Assembly: GCF_001612555.1 (NCBI RefSeq)
Contig: NZ_CP015110.1
Coordinates: 310,001 to 374,000, forward strand
Length of the DNA stretch: 64,000 nucleotides
Source of the DNA: Acinetobacter sp. TGL-Y2
GTDB taxonomy: Bacteria > Pseudomonadota > Gammaproteobacteria > Pseudomonadales > Moraxellaceae
Direction: 5' to 3'
Part shown: positions 9,215-18,586 of the stretch, one piece after another
Numbering within the stretch: the first letter of the stretch is position 1
Layout of the letters: the number at the start of each line of letters is the position of its first letter
Position numbers and translations under genes: made by a program
The notes under the pieces: generated by a model
What the model was told of the DNA's origin: nothing
The model's input: the letters and a program-made list of their open reading frames with translations, nothing else
The model's database searches: none

Positions 9215-10885
9215 CTATACACCAGAAGGCTGCTGAAACTTCAACTGACGCAGTTGCTTGGCGTGCTGTAATGTGGTTTCGCTAATCTCAACACCACCGG
9301 TCATACGCGCTAGTTCATCAATACGCGCATCTTCTTCAAGTTCAATAATGGTACTGCTGGCAGGATCAGTTTGTAATTTTTTCACCAGTAGATGCTGATC
9401 GGATTGCGCTGCAACCTGTGCTTGATGGGTAATACATAAAATCTGTACATGTTGACCCAGACCTGCCAGTAAGCGACCCACAATTTCGGCTGTTCCACCA
9501 CTGATGCCGACGTCTATTTCATCGAAGACCAAGACTTCTGCTTCAGTTTTTTCAGCATTCATCACTTGCATGACCAAAGCAATACGTGACAATTCGCCCC
9601 CTGACGCCACACGAGCCAGCGGCTGAGGTGGTATGCCCTTATTTGCGCTAAACAAAAGTTGAATAAAGCTAAAACCTTCAGCAGAAGGTTGCTCTAAGGC
9701 ATCAAATCTAAACTCAAAATGCGCCTCAGGCAGCGCCAACTGTTTGACCTGTTCGGTTAAATGCTTTGCTAAAGGCTCAGCAGCTGCACGGCGAATATCA
9801 TCGAGATGCTGTGCTTTTTCTAAAAACAGTTGATGGGAAATTTCAACCTGTTCCGCCAACGCTTCAGGGTCTTCCAGTTGATGCAATTGTTCTAGCTCAA
9901 GTTGCCAAGCCTCAAATTGCCCTTTCAGCTCCTCAGGTTGAATTCGATATTTTCGCGCTAAACGGTGGAACACTTCGAGTTGAGTATTCAGTTCTTCCAT
10001 CCGTTCAGGGTCAAAACTTTGACGATCTATAAACTGTTTTAGACTGGCGCTGGCATCATCGAGTTCACTTTGTGCATTGATCAGTGATGTATAAATCCCA
10101 GAGAGCTGTTCGCTACGTCCAGCATGGGTTTCTAAACGGCGAATAATGGTCGAAATTTCTTGAGTAATATTCTGTTCGGCTTCATCCAGTGCATTTACCG
10201 CATAACTACAGTCTTGCATGATGTGTTCATGATGACTTAAGCGATCAAATTCTTGTTCAATCTCTTTATAATCCACTTGAATCACTTCTTCGAGTTCTTC
10301 AAGTTGCAGATTTAAATTTTCAATGCGTTGTAAGCGGTTGGTCTGTGCATCCAGCGCCGCTTGATGCTGACGAATATTTTTTTGCCACGCGTTGTAGCTG
10401 TCTTTGACCGCCAAAGTGTCGGCAGCAAAATTACTGTAACGATCCAACCAATGCTTGGGGTAAGGTGGTTCTAATAGCTGCTGCTGGCTGTGTTGGCTAT
10501 ACAGTTGTACCAACAAGCGTCCAATTTCTTTGAGCTCCGAGAGACTGCTCGGGCGTCCATTGATCCACGCCTTAGTGCGACCTGTGGCAAAAATCACCCG
10601 ACGTAAATGAATTTCACCCGATTCATCTGCCAGTTCATGAGTGTTCAGCCATTCGGCTTCAGGACTGTGCTCACGATAACTGAAGACCGCAGTGACATCT
10701 GCCTTATCTGATCCATAGCGGACATAATGGGTGTCCGTACGTTCGCCCAAGCATGCCGAAAGCGCATCGAGCAGTAACGATTTACCTGCGCCCGTTTCAC
10801 CGGTGAGCACATTGAAGCCTTGTTCAATATCAATCGATAAATGATCTGCTAAGGCAAAATTGATCAGAGTTAAGTGTGTCAGCAT
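9215..10885 (-). CDS. recN: DNA repair protein RecN
   Basis: A 556-residue SMC-like ATPase. It has Walker A GETGAGKS near residue 30, a long central coiled coil rich in Glu, Gln and Leu, the SGGELSRIALVMQVM signature, Walker B VLVFDEIDVGISGG, and the CITHQAQVAAQ segment near the end. RecN acts early in recombinational repair of double-strand breaks. I prefer the ATG at 10885 (MLTHLTLINFALADHLS) to a TTG four codons upstream because it matches the family start. It is monocistronic. Confidence 0.93.
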   Translation of the reverse strand: MLTHLTLINFALADHLSIDIEQGFNVLTGETGAGKSLLLDALSACLGERTDTHYVRYGSDKADVTAVFSYREHSPEAEWLNTHELADESGEIHLRRVIFATGRTKAWINGRPSSLSELKEIGRLLVQLYSQHSQQQLLEPPYPKHWLDRYSNFAADTLAVKDSYNAWQKNIRQHQAALDAQTNRLQRIENLNLQLEELEEVIQVDYKEIEQEFDRLSHHEHIMQDCSYAVNALDEAEQNITQEISTIIRRLETHAGRSEQLSGIYTSLINAQSELDDASASLKQFIDRQSFDPERMEELNTQLEVFHRLARKYRIQPEELKGQFEAWQLELEQLHQLEDPEALAEQVEISHQLFLEKAQHLDDIRRAAAEPLAKHLTEQVKQLALPEAHFEFRFDALEQPSAEGFSFIQLLFSANKGIPPQPLARVASGGELSRIALVMQVMNAEKTEAEVLVFDEIDVGISGGTAEIVGRLLAGLGQHVQILCITHQAQVAAQSDQHLLVKKLQTDPASSTIIELEEDARIDELARMTGGVEISETTLQHAKQLRQLKFQQPSGV

Positions 10886-11658
10886 AAACGCATCCAAGCT
10901 GCGAGAAGTGTGGTTCTAAGATAGTGAAGTTTTGTTTTTGTCACAAGTGACTAAATATTCTAATGTAAAATGAATGATGATAATTCTAACTTAAAACGAC
11001 TATGAAAATGAAAATGAAATTGCCATGACCAAACATGCAGCAGTAGATGAATGGTTAAATAGAAGCAAATGATTCCATTGCATACATGACTCTTATTCAC
11101 ATAGAAAGCTAATTTTGGCAGGTATGCGGGGCAGATTTAAGGTGTATTTACGCATTTAAAAGTATATATGAAAGATTATATTTCAACAGGTAGATATCCT
11201 GCTAAGCGAGTAATGGATCAAGATTATTTGCGCTATTGTATTTGAACAATCTTGGCACAAAGTGTACTCATCCATGACAGTCAAAATTTGGATCCAAACG
11301 CTTTGGCATTTCCACCTTCTACACATTACAAAGGATTTTGAAGATTTCGCACCATTCCATGTGGGGATGAATGAAGATTCATCTGAAGTCTAGGCAAAGA
11401 TGAGTATTTTGGGTGCTGATCGTGTCGATTGGACTTTGGTCGATGAGCATGCGCAAACAGTTTGTCGCTATACTACACATGTTTTACATGATGCTAAAAT
11501 TTTGCTGGAGTTGCCGCGCAGTTATGGACTAAAACTCAAATCAGAAGAATGGAAATTGTTTATGTATCCGACTGAAAACACTGATTGATTAGTTGTGACT
11601 TCACAATTAAACTACGTCAATTAAAATTTATAAAATGCGCATTATTTGGAGAATACGC
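10886..11658. other. Long gene-poor interval with a decayed coding remnant
   Basis: About 770 bp between recN and ppnP. The first part (to about 11160) holds only short frames broken by stops. The second part contains the remnant listed at 11283-11588. No terminator, tRNA or transposon end was recognised. Confidence 0.5.
11283..11588 (+). pseudogene. Decayed gene fragment of unknown family
   Basis: One frame reads through IWIQTLWHFHLLHITKDFED, then FAPFHVGMNEDSSEV, meets a TAG, and goes on as AKMSILGADRVDWTLVDEH to a stop after a further stretch of ordinary protein composition. Reading the TAG as a tryptophan codon (one base change) would give a continuous, plausible C-terminal domain. No start codon with a ribosome site serves it. 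I do not recognise the family. The likely explanation is an inactivated, partly deleted gene. Confidence 0.4.
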
Positions 11659-11982
11659 ATGAATTCACGATTCGATCATGTATCGGTATTAAAAAAATCA
11701 AATGTCTATTTTGGCGGTGCGTGTATTAGCCATACGGTGCAATTTGAAGATGGTACAAAGAAGACCCTTGGGGTGATTCTGCCGACTGAACAGCCGCTGA
11801 CTTTTGAGACGCATGTGCCAGAACGTATGGAAATTATTTCAGGCGAATGCCGTGTAAAAATTGGGGATAGCGAAGAACATGAGCTGTTCCGTGCAGGTCA
11901 ATCTTTCTATGTGCCTGGCAACAGCCAATTCAAAATTGAAACAGATGATGTTTTAGATTATGTCTGCCACTTAGAAGGCTAA
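11659..11982 (+). CDS. ppnP: Pyrimidine/purine nucleoside phosphorylase (DUF1255, YaiE-like)
   Basis: A 107-residue cupin-fold protein with the family motifs SNVYFGGAC, KKTLGVILPTE, ISGECRVKI and FYVPGNSQF. PpnP phosphorolyses several nucleosides to the base and ribose-1-phosphate in nucleotide salvage. I chose the ATG at 11659 because GGAG lies 7 bases upstream; an ATG at 11635 has no ribosome site and would add eight untypical residues. It is a single-gene unit with its own terminator. Confidence 0.88.
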   Translation: MNSRFDHVSVLKKSNVYFGGACISHTVQFEDGTKKTLGVILPTEQPLTFETHVPERMEIISGECRVKIGDSEEHELFRAGQSFYVPGNSQFKIETDDVLDYVCHLEG

Positions 11983-12047
11983 TCTCTGCCTGAACTGAAT
12001 TTGGCAAAGAAATTTTGACCTAAATCAGTTAAACTAGAATTCAAATG

Positions 12048-12079
12048 AAATCCTGTAAAGTTGGCTTTGCGGGATTTTT
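12048..12079 (+). terminator. Intrinsic terminator after ppnP
   Basis: A 13-bp stem with G-T pairs (AAATCCTGTAAAG with CTTTGCGGGATTT), a 4-base loop and a following T run, located between ppnP and rlmB. Confidence 0.75.
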
Positions 12080-12124
12080 CTTTTCTGTTTTTTAATTTTT
12101 GAATCAAATCAATTGAGGTCGTTC

Positions 12125-12874
12125 ATGGCTAAACCCGAATATTATTATGGCATTCATTCTGTGGAGTCATTATTGGAGTTAGAACCTGAACGTGTTTTGA
12201 CTTTATTTGCTTTAAAAGGCCGCGATGATGTTCGCTTAAAACGTATTTTCGAATTGGCAGATCCGTTCGGGGTTAGCATTCAAAAAGCCAGTCGTGAAAG
12301 TTTAGAAAAATTGGCGGGTCAGCCTTTTCATCAAGGTGTGGTGGCAGCGGTTCGTCCACATCCCATTTTAAATGAAAATGATTTAAATGAGCTTATTCAA
12401 GCCAATCCGAATGTGATGTTACTGGCGCTCGATCAAATTACAGATCCGCATAACCTCGGTGCATGTATTCGTACTGCGGCGGCTATGGGTGTTGATGCTG
12501 TCATTGTTCCGCGTGACCGCGCCGTAGGCTTAACCCCAACAGCACGTAAAGTGGCGGCGGGTGGTGCTGAAAAAGTTAAATTTATTCAAGTGACCAATTT
12601 GGCACGTACCTTGAATAACATTAAAGACGAATTTAATGTTCGCGTGATTGGTACGATGTTGGATGAACAAGCATTACCCATTCATGAATGTGATTTAACG
12701 GGTCCAATCGCCCTTATTATGGGTGCTGAAGACACAGGTTTACGCCCAATTACTCAATCGCAATGTGATCAAAAAGTATTTATTCCAATGTCTGGAAATT
12801 TACAAAGCTTAAACGTCAGTGTCGCAACGGGTATGGCGCTGTATGAAGCATGTCGTCAGCGTCAAGCAAAATAA
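12125..12874 (+). CDS. rlmB: 23S rRNA (guanosine(2251)-2'-O)-methyltransferase
   Basis: A 249-residue SpoU-class SPOUT methyltransferase. The N-terminal substrate-binding part begins KPEYYYGIHSVESLLE. The catalytic domain has the three knot motifs: DQITDPHNLGACIRTAAAMG, IALIMGAEDTGLRP and FIPMSGNLQSLNVSVATGMA. RlmB methylates G2251 in the ribosomal P-loop. The ATG at 12125 was chosen because GAGG lies 6-7 bases upstream; an in-frame TTG four codons earlier overlaps that site. It is a single gene downstream of the ppnP terminator. Confidence 0.93.
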   Translation: MAKPEYYYGIHSVESLLELEPERVLTLFALKGRDDVRLKRIFELADPFGVSIQKASRESLEKLAGQPFHQGVVAAVRPHPILNENDLNELIQANPNVMLLALDQITDPHNLGACIRTAAAMGVDAVIVPRDRAVGLTPTARKVAAGGAEKVKFIQVTNLARTLNNIKDEFNVRVIGTMLDEQALPIHECDLTGPIALIMGAEDTGLRPITQSQCDQKVFIPMSGNLQSLNVSVATGMALYEACRQRQAK

Positions 12875-12944
12875 TCCGAGTCGTTTAGCGATGTGATGGT
12901 CAGCAAATTTCACATCGCTTTACGCTCGCCCAAAGAGAGTTCAC

Positions 12945-13868
12945 ATGGTACTGCCCACCCGTTATCAAGGTTATGCATTTGTAGCGATTACAATGTGTAT
13001 TTGGGGTGGGTTCACTATTAGCTCTCGTTTGAGTGCGCTGTGGCATATTAGTGCTTGGGATATTACTGCACTGCGTTTTATGTTGGCATTTATCATTCTT
13101 ATGCCGATTTTGATTTATAAAAAAGACACTGCATTTTTATTCAAAAAAGAACCCTTTATTTTAGCGATGATCGGCGGGGTGGCGTACTGCCTCACCTGTT
13201 ATAGCGCTTTTCAATTTGTTCCTGCGGCACATGCGGCTATTTTTTTAAATGGCTGTATTCCACTTGCCACCGCTGTTGCCGCTTTTGTGTTTTTCAAGCA
13301 ACCTTTTGATGGTCATACCTGGGCAAGCTTAAGCATCATGCTGTGCTCAATTCTAGTAATGTCATTTTTGATGTATCAAGCCACTGGCGTTGCTTTTAGT
13401 CTGGGCGATCTGTTGTTTTTCATCAGTGCGATTTGGTGGGGTATTTTTACAGTCCTGCTAAAGCAGTGGAAGATTTCTGCTTGGCATGCCATGTCTGGGG
13501 TCGCGATTTGGTCGGCGCTGGTATATATCCCGATTTATCTGCTATTTATTCCGAAACATTTGGCTCAGCCGCAGCTGGAGCATTTAATCATTCAGACCAT
13601 TTTTCATGGGATTTTTGTGGTGATTATTGCCACCTTGACCTATATCGAAGCGATTAAACGTTTAGGTGCTTTTAAAGCTGGAAGTATCGTGACTTTGGCA
13701 CCTTTTATTGCGGCGATTATTGCCGTGCCGCTACTCGGTGAACCCTTAAGTCTGGCGATTGTATGTGGCTTAATCGGTATGGGCATTGGGGCATTACAAC
13801 CGTGGCGCTGGTTGAGAACAGACAGTTTGCAGCAAAAACTCAATGAACAAAACAAGCCGTCGAATTAA
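12945..13868 (+). CDS. EamA/DMT-superfamily transporter
   Basis: A 307-residue membrane protein with about ten hydrophobic segments in two EamA repeats. The first starts AFVAITMCIWGGFTISSR; the second ends AFKAGSIVTLAPFIAAIIA then a GEPLSL motif. Drug/metabolite transporters export amino acids, metabolites or drugs; the substrate cannot be deduced. The TAA stop shares bases with the stop of the convergent coaE, and both stops lie in the loop of a bidirectional terminator. Confidence 0.85.
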   Translation: MVLPTRYQGYAFVAITMCIWGGFTISSRLSALWHISAWDITALRFMLAFIILMPILIYKKDTAFLFKKEPFILAMIGGVAYCLTCYSAFQFVPAAHAAIFLNGCIPLATAVAAFVFFKQPFDGHTWASLSIMLCSILVMSFLMYQATGVAFSLGDLLFFISAIWWGIFTVLLKQWKISAWHAMSGVAIWSALVYIPIYLLFIPKHLAQPQLEHLIIQTIFHGIFVVIIATLTYIEAIKRLGAFKAGSIVTLAPFIAAIIAVPLLGEPLSLAIVCGLIGMGIGALQPWRWLRTDSLQQKLNEQNKPSN

Positions 13869-13882
13869 GACGGCTTGTTTTT
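13851..13882. terminator. Bidirectional terminator containing both stop codons
   Basis: A perfect 11-bp stem (AACAAGCCGTC with GACGGCTTGTT) has a 7-base loop, GAATTAA. T-rich tracts follow on either strand. The stops of the EamA gene and of coaE both lie in the loop and share TTAA at 13865-13868. Confidence 0.9.
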
Positions 13883-14476
13883 ATGGCTCAGCTTTAAATA
13901 GTTTTGATGTAATATTTCAAGTTGGGCGTAGAGGTGATTCAGGTCACCATCATTTAACACCACATCATGGGCAAGAGTGAGCTTTTTTTCACGCGACATT
14001 TGAACCTGAATGATTTTTTCGATCTGTTGAATAGACTGACCATCACGCTGGCTGGCACGTGCAATTTGATGTTCAATCGGCGCATCAATTAATAAGCTTC
14101 GATCGGTGAGTTGATGCTGATTGGTTTCAAACAATAAAGGCGAGACCAAAATCACATAGGCACTGCTGGCTGCCGTTAATTGTTGAATGATGGACTGTCG
14201 AATTGCAGGGTGGGTAATCGCTTCAAGTTGCTGACGTGCTGAGGCTTCTTTGAAAATATATTCACGTAATGCAGTGCGATTTAACTCGCCATTGTCTAAC
14301 AGCACCCAATCGCCAAACTGCTGTTGGATTTGTTCCAATGCAGGTTGACCTTTTGCGACGACTTCACGAGCGACTATGTCGGCATCTACGACCGTAATCC
14401 CTTGAGTTTCAAACCATTGACTTGCAGCCGATTTGCCGCTGCCAATTCCCCCTGTTAAACCCAAAATAAACGACAT
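13865..14476 (-). CDS. coaE: Dephospho-CoA kinase
   Basis: A 203-residue P-loop kinase with GLTGGIGSGKS at the N-terminus, VVDADIVAREVV, the lid region with ASQRDGQS, and VLNDGDLNHLYAQ near the end. It catalyses the last step of coenzyme A synthesis, phosphorylating the ribose 3'-OH. It is the last gene of a pilB-pilC-pilD-coaE run, starting 24 bases after pilD with AGGAAGG before its ATG. This arrangement is common in Pseudomonas and relatives. Confidence 0.94.
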   Translation of the reverse strand: MSFILGLTGGIGSGKSAASQWFETQGITVVDADIVAREVVAKGQPALEQIQQQFGDWVLLDNGELNRTALREYIFKEASARQQLEAITHPAIRQSIIQQLTAASSAYVILVSPLLFETNQHQLTDRSLLIDAPIEHQIARASQRDGQSIQQIEKIIQVQMSREKKLTLAHDVVLNDGDLNHLYAQLEILHQNYLKLSHKNKPS

Positions 14477-14500
14477 CTGCCTTCCTAAAAGATGGATGTA

Positions 14501-15361
14501 TTATCCACCCAAATAAATTTTCATGATTTGCTCTCCCCATAAAAAAGCAATCCAACCCGCAATGGCAATATAAGGACCAAAGGCGAAGGGTTGATTTTGC
14601 TTTTTGATTTTGAGGAGAATGATGCCGATAATGGCACCGACCAATGATGAGAGTAAAACAATTAAAGGCAACAGAAAAGGGCCCATCCAAGCGCCTAAGG
14701 CGGCTAACAGCTTAAAGTCTCCATAACCCATACCTTCTTTGCCTGTGACCACTTTAAATAAATAGTAGACAATCCAAAGACATAAGAAACCGATGAGATA
14801 ACCCCAAATTGCAGATGTGGGTGAGGTATAAATCGCGTAACTGTTCACGCCTAAGCCCAAAGCAGCCAAGGTTAAGGTATAACGGTCAGGCAACAGCTGT
14901 GTATCAAAGTCGATAAAGGTTAGTGCAATCAGTACCCAAGTTAAGACCAAGCCAAACAGCATTTGAATGGTAGGACCATAGACAGCCACTACAGTGAGTG
15001 AGCAGATGGTCGTCAAGAGTTCAATCAAGGGGTAGCGCATACTAATCGGATTTTGGCATGCGCCACATTTTCCACGGAGCACCAGCCAGCTCACCACCGG
15101 AATATTTTGGTACCAACGAATGGGAGTTTTGCATTTTGGGCAGGTCGATGCCGGCTTGCTCAGACTTAGCTTACTTTCATCAATGATCGGTTGTTCAGGA
15201 TGAAGCAGCATTTGGCATTCTTGATGCCACTCTTGCTCCATCATTTTAGGTGTGCGATAGATCACCACATTGAGAAAACTCCCCACACATAAACTCAGAA
15301 TCCCGATCGTGAGATACAGCGCGAGAGGGTTTTGAATCAGATATACAATAAATTCGTTCAT
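14501..15361 (-). CDS. pilD: Type IV prepilin peptidase / N-methyltransferase
   Basis: A 286-residue inner-membrane aspartic protease. The cytoplasmic loop carries two CxxC pairs (CPKCKTPIRWYQN and GKCGACQNPIS). The catalytic aspartates are in FIDFDTQLLPDRYT and GYGDFKLLAALGAW. About eight membrane segments are visible. PilD cleaves the prepilin leader after glycine and methylates the new N-terminus, so it should process every pilin in this window. Its ATG overlaps the pilC stop (TAATG), indicating coupled translation. Confidence 0.94.
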   Translation of the reverse strand: MNEFIVYLIQNPLALYLTIGILSLCVGSFLNVVIYRTPKMMEQEWHQECQMLLHPEQPIIDESKLSLSKPASTCPKCKTPIRWYQNIPVVSWLVLRGKCGACQNPISMRYPLIELLTTICSLTVVAVYGPTIQMLFGLVLTWVLIALTFIDFDTQLLPDRYTLTLAALGLGVNSYAIYTSPTSAIWGYLIGFLCLWIVYYLFKVVTGKEGMGYGDFKLLAALGAWMGPFLLPLIVLLSSLVGAIIGIILLKIKKQNQPFAFGPYIAIAGWIAFLWGEQIMKIYLGG

Positions 15362-16587
15362 TAAACCACGGAGCCCATCTGGAAAATAGGAAGGTACATG
15401 GCAATCACCAAGCCACCGACGAGTACCCCAAGCACAGCCATAATTAAAGGCTCCATCATGGAGGTTAAGCCATCTACGGCATTGTCGACTTCATTTTCAA
15501 AGTGGGTTGCGACTTTATCTAGCATGGCATCGAGTGCACCTGACTCTTCACCAATCGCCACCATTTGTATCGCCATAGAAGGAAATAGGTTGGTGGCACG
15601 CATAGCAAATTGAAGCTGCTGACCAGTAGAGACATCGTCTCGAATACGCATCACGGCTTCTTCATAGACCACGTTGTTGGTTGCACCAGCAGTGGATTGC
15701 AATGCATCGATCAGCGGTACACCTGCTGCAAAGGTGGTCGACAATGTGCGGCTATAACGAGCAATAATCGCTTTATAAACCAAATCCCCAAAAATAGGTG
15801 CTTTGAGTGCCATTTTATCCAAAGTGTCACGGAATTTTTTACTGCGTTTTTTGGCTTCTAAAAAAGCGAAAATCACCGCAATAATCACAATCAGTAAAAC
15901 AAACCAGTATTTTTGTGTCCAATTGGACATACCCACCACCATTTGGGTGAAAGCGGGAAGTTCTGCGCCGAAAGAGGCGAACATTTCCGAAAACACAGGC
16001 ACCACTTTGACCATCAAAATAACGGTCACAATCAAAGCGACCACAATGACAGCCATTGGATATTTCATGGCTTTCTTAATTTTTTGTTTTAACAGCTCAC
16101 TTTTTTCTTTATAGATGGCCACGCGGTCCAGCATGGTCTCAAGTGCACCTGACTGCTCGCCGGACTCAACCAGCGAGCAAAACAATTGGTCAAAATGCTG
16201 TGGATATTTTTTCAAGGCACCTGCGAAAGTATTCCCCCCTTCGACTTCACCTTTAATCCCCAAGACGACTTCACGCATGCTAGGGTTATCTAAACCTTCA
16301 GCCACAATTTCAAAGCTTTGCACCAAAGGCACACCTGCTTTCATCATGGTCGCCAACTGGCGGGTGAAAATCGTGATATCTAAAGTCGAAACTTTTTTCT
16401 TCATTAAACCTTCGAGAATATTTTTACGTTTTTCTCGAATGGATTTGATGGTGATGCCTTGCTTACGCAAAGTGACCTTTGCCAACTGCATATTACGTGC
16501 AGGCAGCTCCCCTTTAACTTTTGTGCCTTTTCGATCAACCCCATCATATGCAAATGTTGGCATCATTTGCGCTTTTTTGACCGCCAT
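15361..16587 (-). CDS. pilC: Type IV pilus inner-membrane platform protein
   Basis: A 408-residue GspF-family protein with two homologous cytoplasmic domains. Each carries a motif such as FTRQLATMMKAGVPLVQS or YSRTLSTTFAAGVPLIDAL and is followed by membrane helices (near 180-230 and the C-terminal 375-400). PilC anchors the PilB and PilT motors and is needed for pilin polymerisation. It lies between pilB and pilD in one operon. Confidence 0.94.
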   Translation of the reverse strand: MAVKKAQMMPTFAYDGVDRKGTKVKGELPARNMQLAKVTLRKQGITIKSIREKRKNILEGLMKKKVSTLDITIFTRQLATMMKAGVPLVQSFEIVAEGLDNPSMREVVLGIKGEVEGGNTFAGALKKYPQHFDQLFCSLVESGEQSGALETMLDRVAIYKEKSELLKQKIKKAMKYPMAVIVVALIVTVILMVKVVPVFSEMFASFGAELPAFTQMVVGMSNWTQKYWFVLLIVIIAVIFAFLEAKKRSKKFRDTLDKMALKAPIFGDLVYKAIIARYSRTLSTTFAAGVPLIDALQSTAGATNNVVYEEAVMRIRDDVSTGQQLQFAMRATNLFPSMAIQMVAIGEESGALDAMLDKVATHFENEVDNAVDGLTSMMEPLIMAVLGVLVGGLVIAMYLPIFQMGSVV

Positions 16588-16612
16588 ACTGTGTTCCTTG
16601 TAATATTTTTAA

Positions 16613-18322
16613 TTATTCACTGGTCACGCGGTTCACTTCTTGTAATGAAGTTAAGCCACTGATGACTTTCATTAATCCAGAACGTCTTAAATTATTAAAC
16701 CCCGATTTTTCAGAGGCTGCTGCAATTTCAAGTGCATTGCCATCTTCCATAATAATCTTAGAAATTTCAGGGGTCACTTTCATGACTTCGTAAATTCCGA
16801 TACGACCTTTATAGCCGTCACGGCATTCTGTACAGCCCACCGGCTTGTAAATTTGTAAATCAGGATCGGCTAAATCTACTTCAGTAAAACCCATTTCAAA
16901 TAAGCTTTGTTTGGGAATATCTACGGGTGCTTTACAGTGATGACATAGGCGACGTGCTAAACGCTGTGCAATCACCAAATTGACGGAGGTTGCGATATTA
17001 AAAGAAGGTACGCCCATATTACGTAAACGGGTCAATGTTTCTGGTGCACTGTTGGTATGCAGTGTTGACATCACCATATGACCGGTTTGCGCCGCTTTAA
17101 TGGCAATTTCAGCGGTCTCTAGGTCTCGAATCTCACCGACCATAATAATGTCTGGATCTTGACGTAAAAAAGACTTCAATGCAGCAGAGAAGGTTAGCCC
17201 CACTTTGGTGTTAACGTTAACCTGATTAATCCCTTCCAAGTTAATTTCGACTGGGTCTTCGGCGGTTGAAATGTTAGCCGTTTCTGTATTTAAAATATTG
17301 AGACCGGTATAAAGCGATACGGTTTTACCTGAACCTGTCGGACCTGTAATCAGTAGCATGCCTTGTGGTTTCTCTAAAGCATCCATAAACAGGGCTTTTT
17401 GAGCAGGCTCATACCCCAGCGCATCAATACCCAGCATGGCACTGGATGCGTCTAGGATACGTAAAACCAGTTTTTCACCAAACAGAGTAGGTAGGGCGTT
17501 CACACGGAAATCAATGGCTTTGGTTTTGGACAGCTTAAGCTTAATACGACCATCTTGGGGTACGCGCTTTTCAGAAATGTCCATTTGTGACATGACTTTT
17601 AAACGTGAGGCTAAGCGGTTCGCCAGTTGTAAGGGAGGATTGGCAATATGACGTAAAACGCCATCGACACGATAACGAACCCGATAGGACTTTTCATAAG
17701 GTTCAAAGTGTAAATCTGATGCACCCATGCGAATCGCATCGACCAACAACTTATTGATGTATTTTACAATCGGAGAGTCATCACCAGAAGGCTCATTATC
17801 ATCTTCAGTCTTGGAGTTATCTGTGTCGATGACATCAACGTCTAGGTCTTCATCACCAAAATTAAAGTCATCTGCTTCGGCAAAATTTTTCTCAATAAAT
17901 TTTTCTAATTTGTGATGTTCAACAATTACGGACGAAATATTAAGTTTGGTGTTGAAGCGAATCGCATCCAGCGCTTCCATGTTGGTCGGGTCGCTGGTCG
18001 CAACGAACAGTGAGCTGCCACGTTGAAAAATAGGCACAACCAAATGCTTATTGATTAAATTGGCATCAGTAATGTCTTTAGGCAATAACTCAGGATTGAA
18101 TGAATCTAGGTCAAATAAAGGTTCACCAAACTCTTGCGCCACCAATTCAGCAATTTTAAGTGGTTTAATATTAAGATGTTCAATGAGATACGGAATAAGT
18201 TTTTGTTTATTTTTCTTAGAACTATCCAAAGCAGTTTGCATTTGTTGGGCAGTCAAAACACCTTCGTCGACCAAGCGACGATTAAACCCCGAAAATTTTG
18301 GTACACTTTGCTCTAAAGTCAT
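16613..18322 (-). CDS. pilB: Type IV pilus extension ATPase
   Basis: A 569-residue secretion ATPase. The N-terminal GspE/MshEN-like domain is followed by the motor domain with Walker A GPTGSGKT, the aspartate-box region, Walker B DIIMVGEIRDLETAEIA and the His box. A tetracysteine zinc site (CHHCKAP, CTECRDG) lies towards the C-terminus. PilB powers pilus extension. I prefer the ATG at 18322 (MTLEQSVPKF) to a TTG two codons upstream. It heads the pilB-pilC-pilD-coaE run, divergent from tpiA. Confidence 0.94.
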   Translation of the reverse strand: MTLEQSVPKFSGFNRRLVDEGVLTAQQMQTALDSSKKNKQKLIPYLIEHLNIKPLKIAELVAQEFGEPLFDLDSFNPELLPKDITDANLINKHLVVPIFQRGSSLFVATSDPTNMEALDAIRFNTKLNISSVIVEHHKLEKFIEKNFAEADDFNFGDEDLDVDVIDTDNSKTEDDNEPSGDDSPIVKYINKLLVDAIRMGASDLHFEPYEKSYRVRYRVDGVLRHIANPPLQLANRLASRLKVMSQMDISEKRVPQDGRIKLKLSKTKAIDFRVNALPTLFGEKLVLRILDASSAMLGIDALGYEPAQKALFMDALEKPQGMLLITGPTGSGKTVSLYTGLNILNTETANISTAEDPVEINLEGINQVNVNTKVGLTFSAALKSFLRQDPDIIMVGEIRDLETAEIAIKAAQTGHMVMSTLHTNSAPETLTRLRNMGVPSFNIATSVNLVIAQRLARRLCHHCKAPVDIPKQSLFEMGFTEVDLADPDLQIYKPVGCTECRDGYKGRIGIYEVMKVTPEISKIIMEDGNALEIAAASEKSGFNNLRRSGLMKVISGLTSLQEVNRVTSE

Positions 18323-18586
18323 CCCCAATGCGCCCTAAATTATTTTATAATTTGAATACGAAAATTATACGTTTTTGACTGAAAATTTCTATACTTAAAA
18401 CAAATAATATCAAGTGATTCATCTAAAAAACCATGAATCACGGTCAGTTTAAGGAATTAGTGAGGAATCGGTCATTGTTTGTTTTTTAGCAGATATCGCT
18501 TCGGTCAAACGCTTGAATATGAAAATATACGTTAATTTAAAAAAATCCGTGTAGAATGTGCGCATTTTAGAGAGAAGGTTAGATCT

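Noticed and set aside
15398..16603. Several plus-strand open frames opposite pilC
   Set aside because: They mirror the pilC coding strand and have no independent support.
18541..18586. tpiA promoter with TAGAAT as -10
   Set aside because: The -10 is plausible, but no -35 element lies at a suitable distance, so I did not list it.
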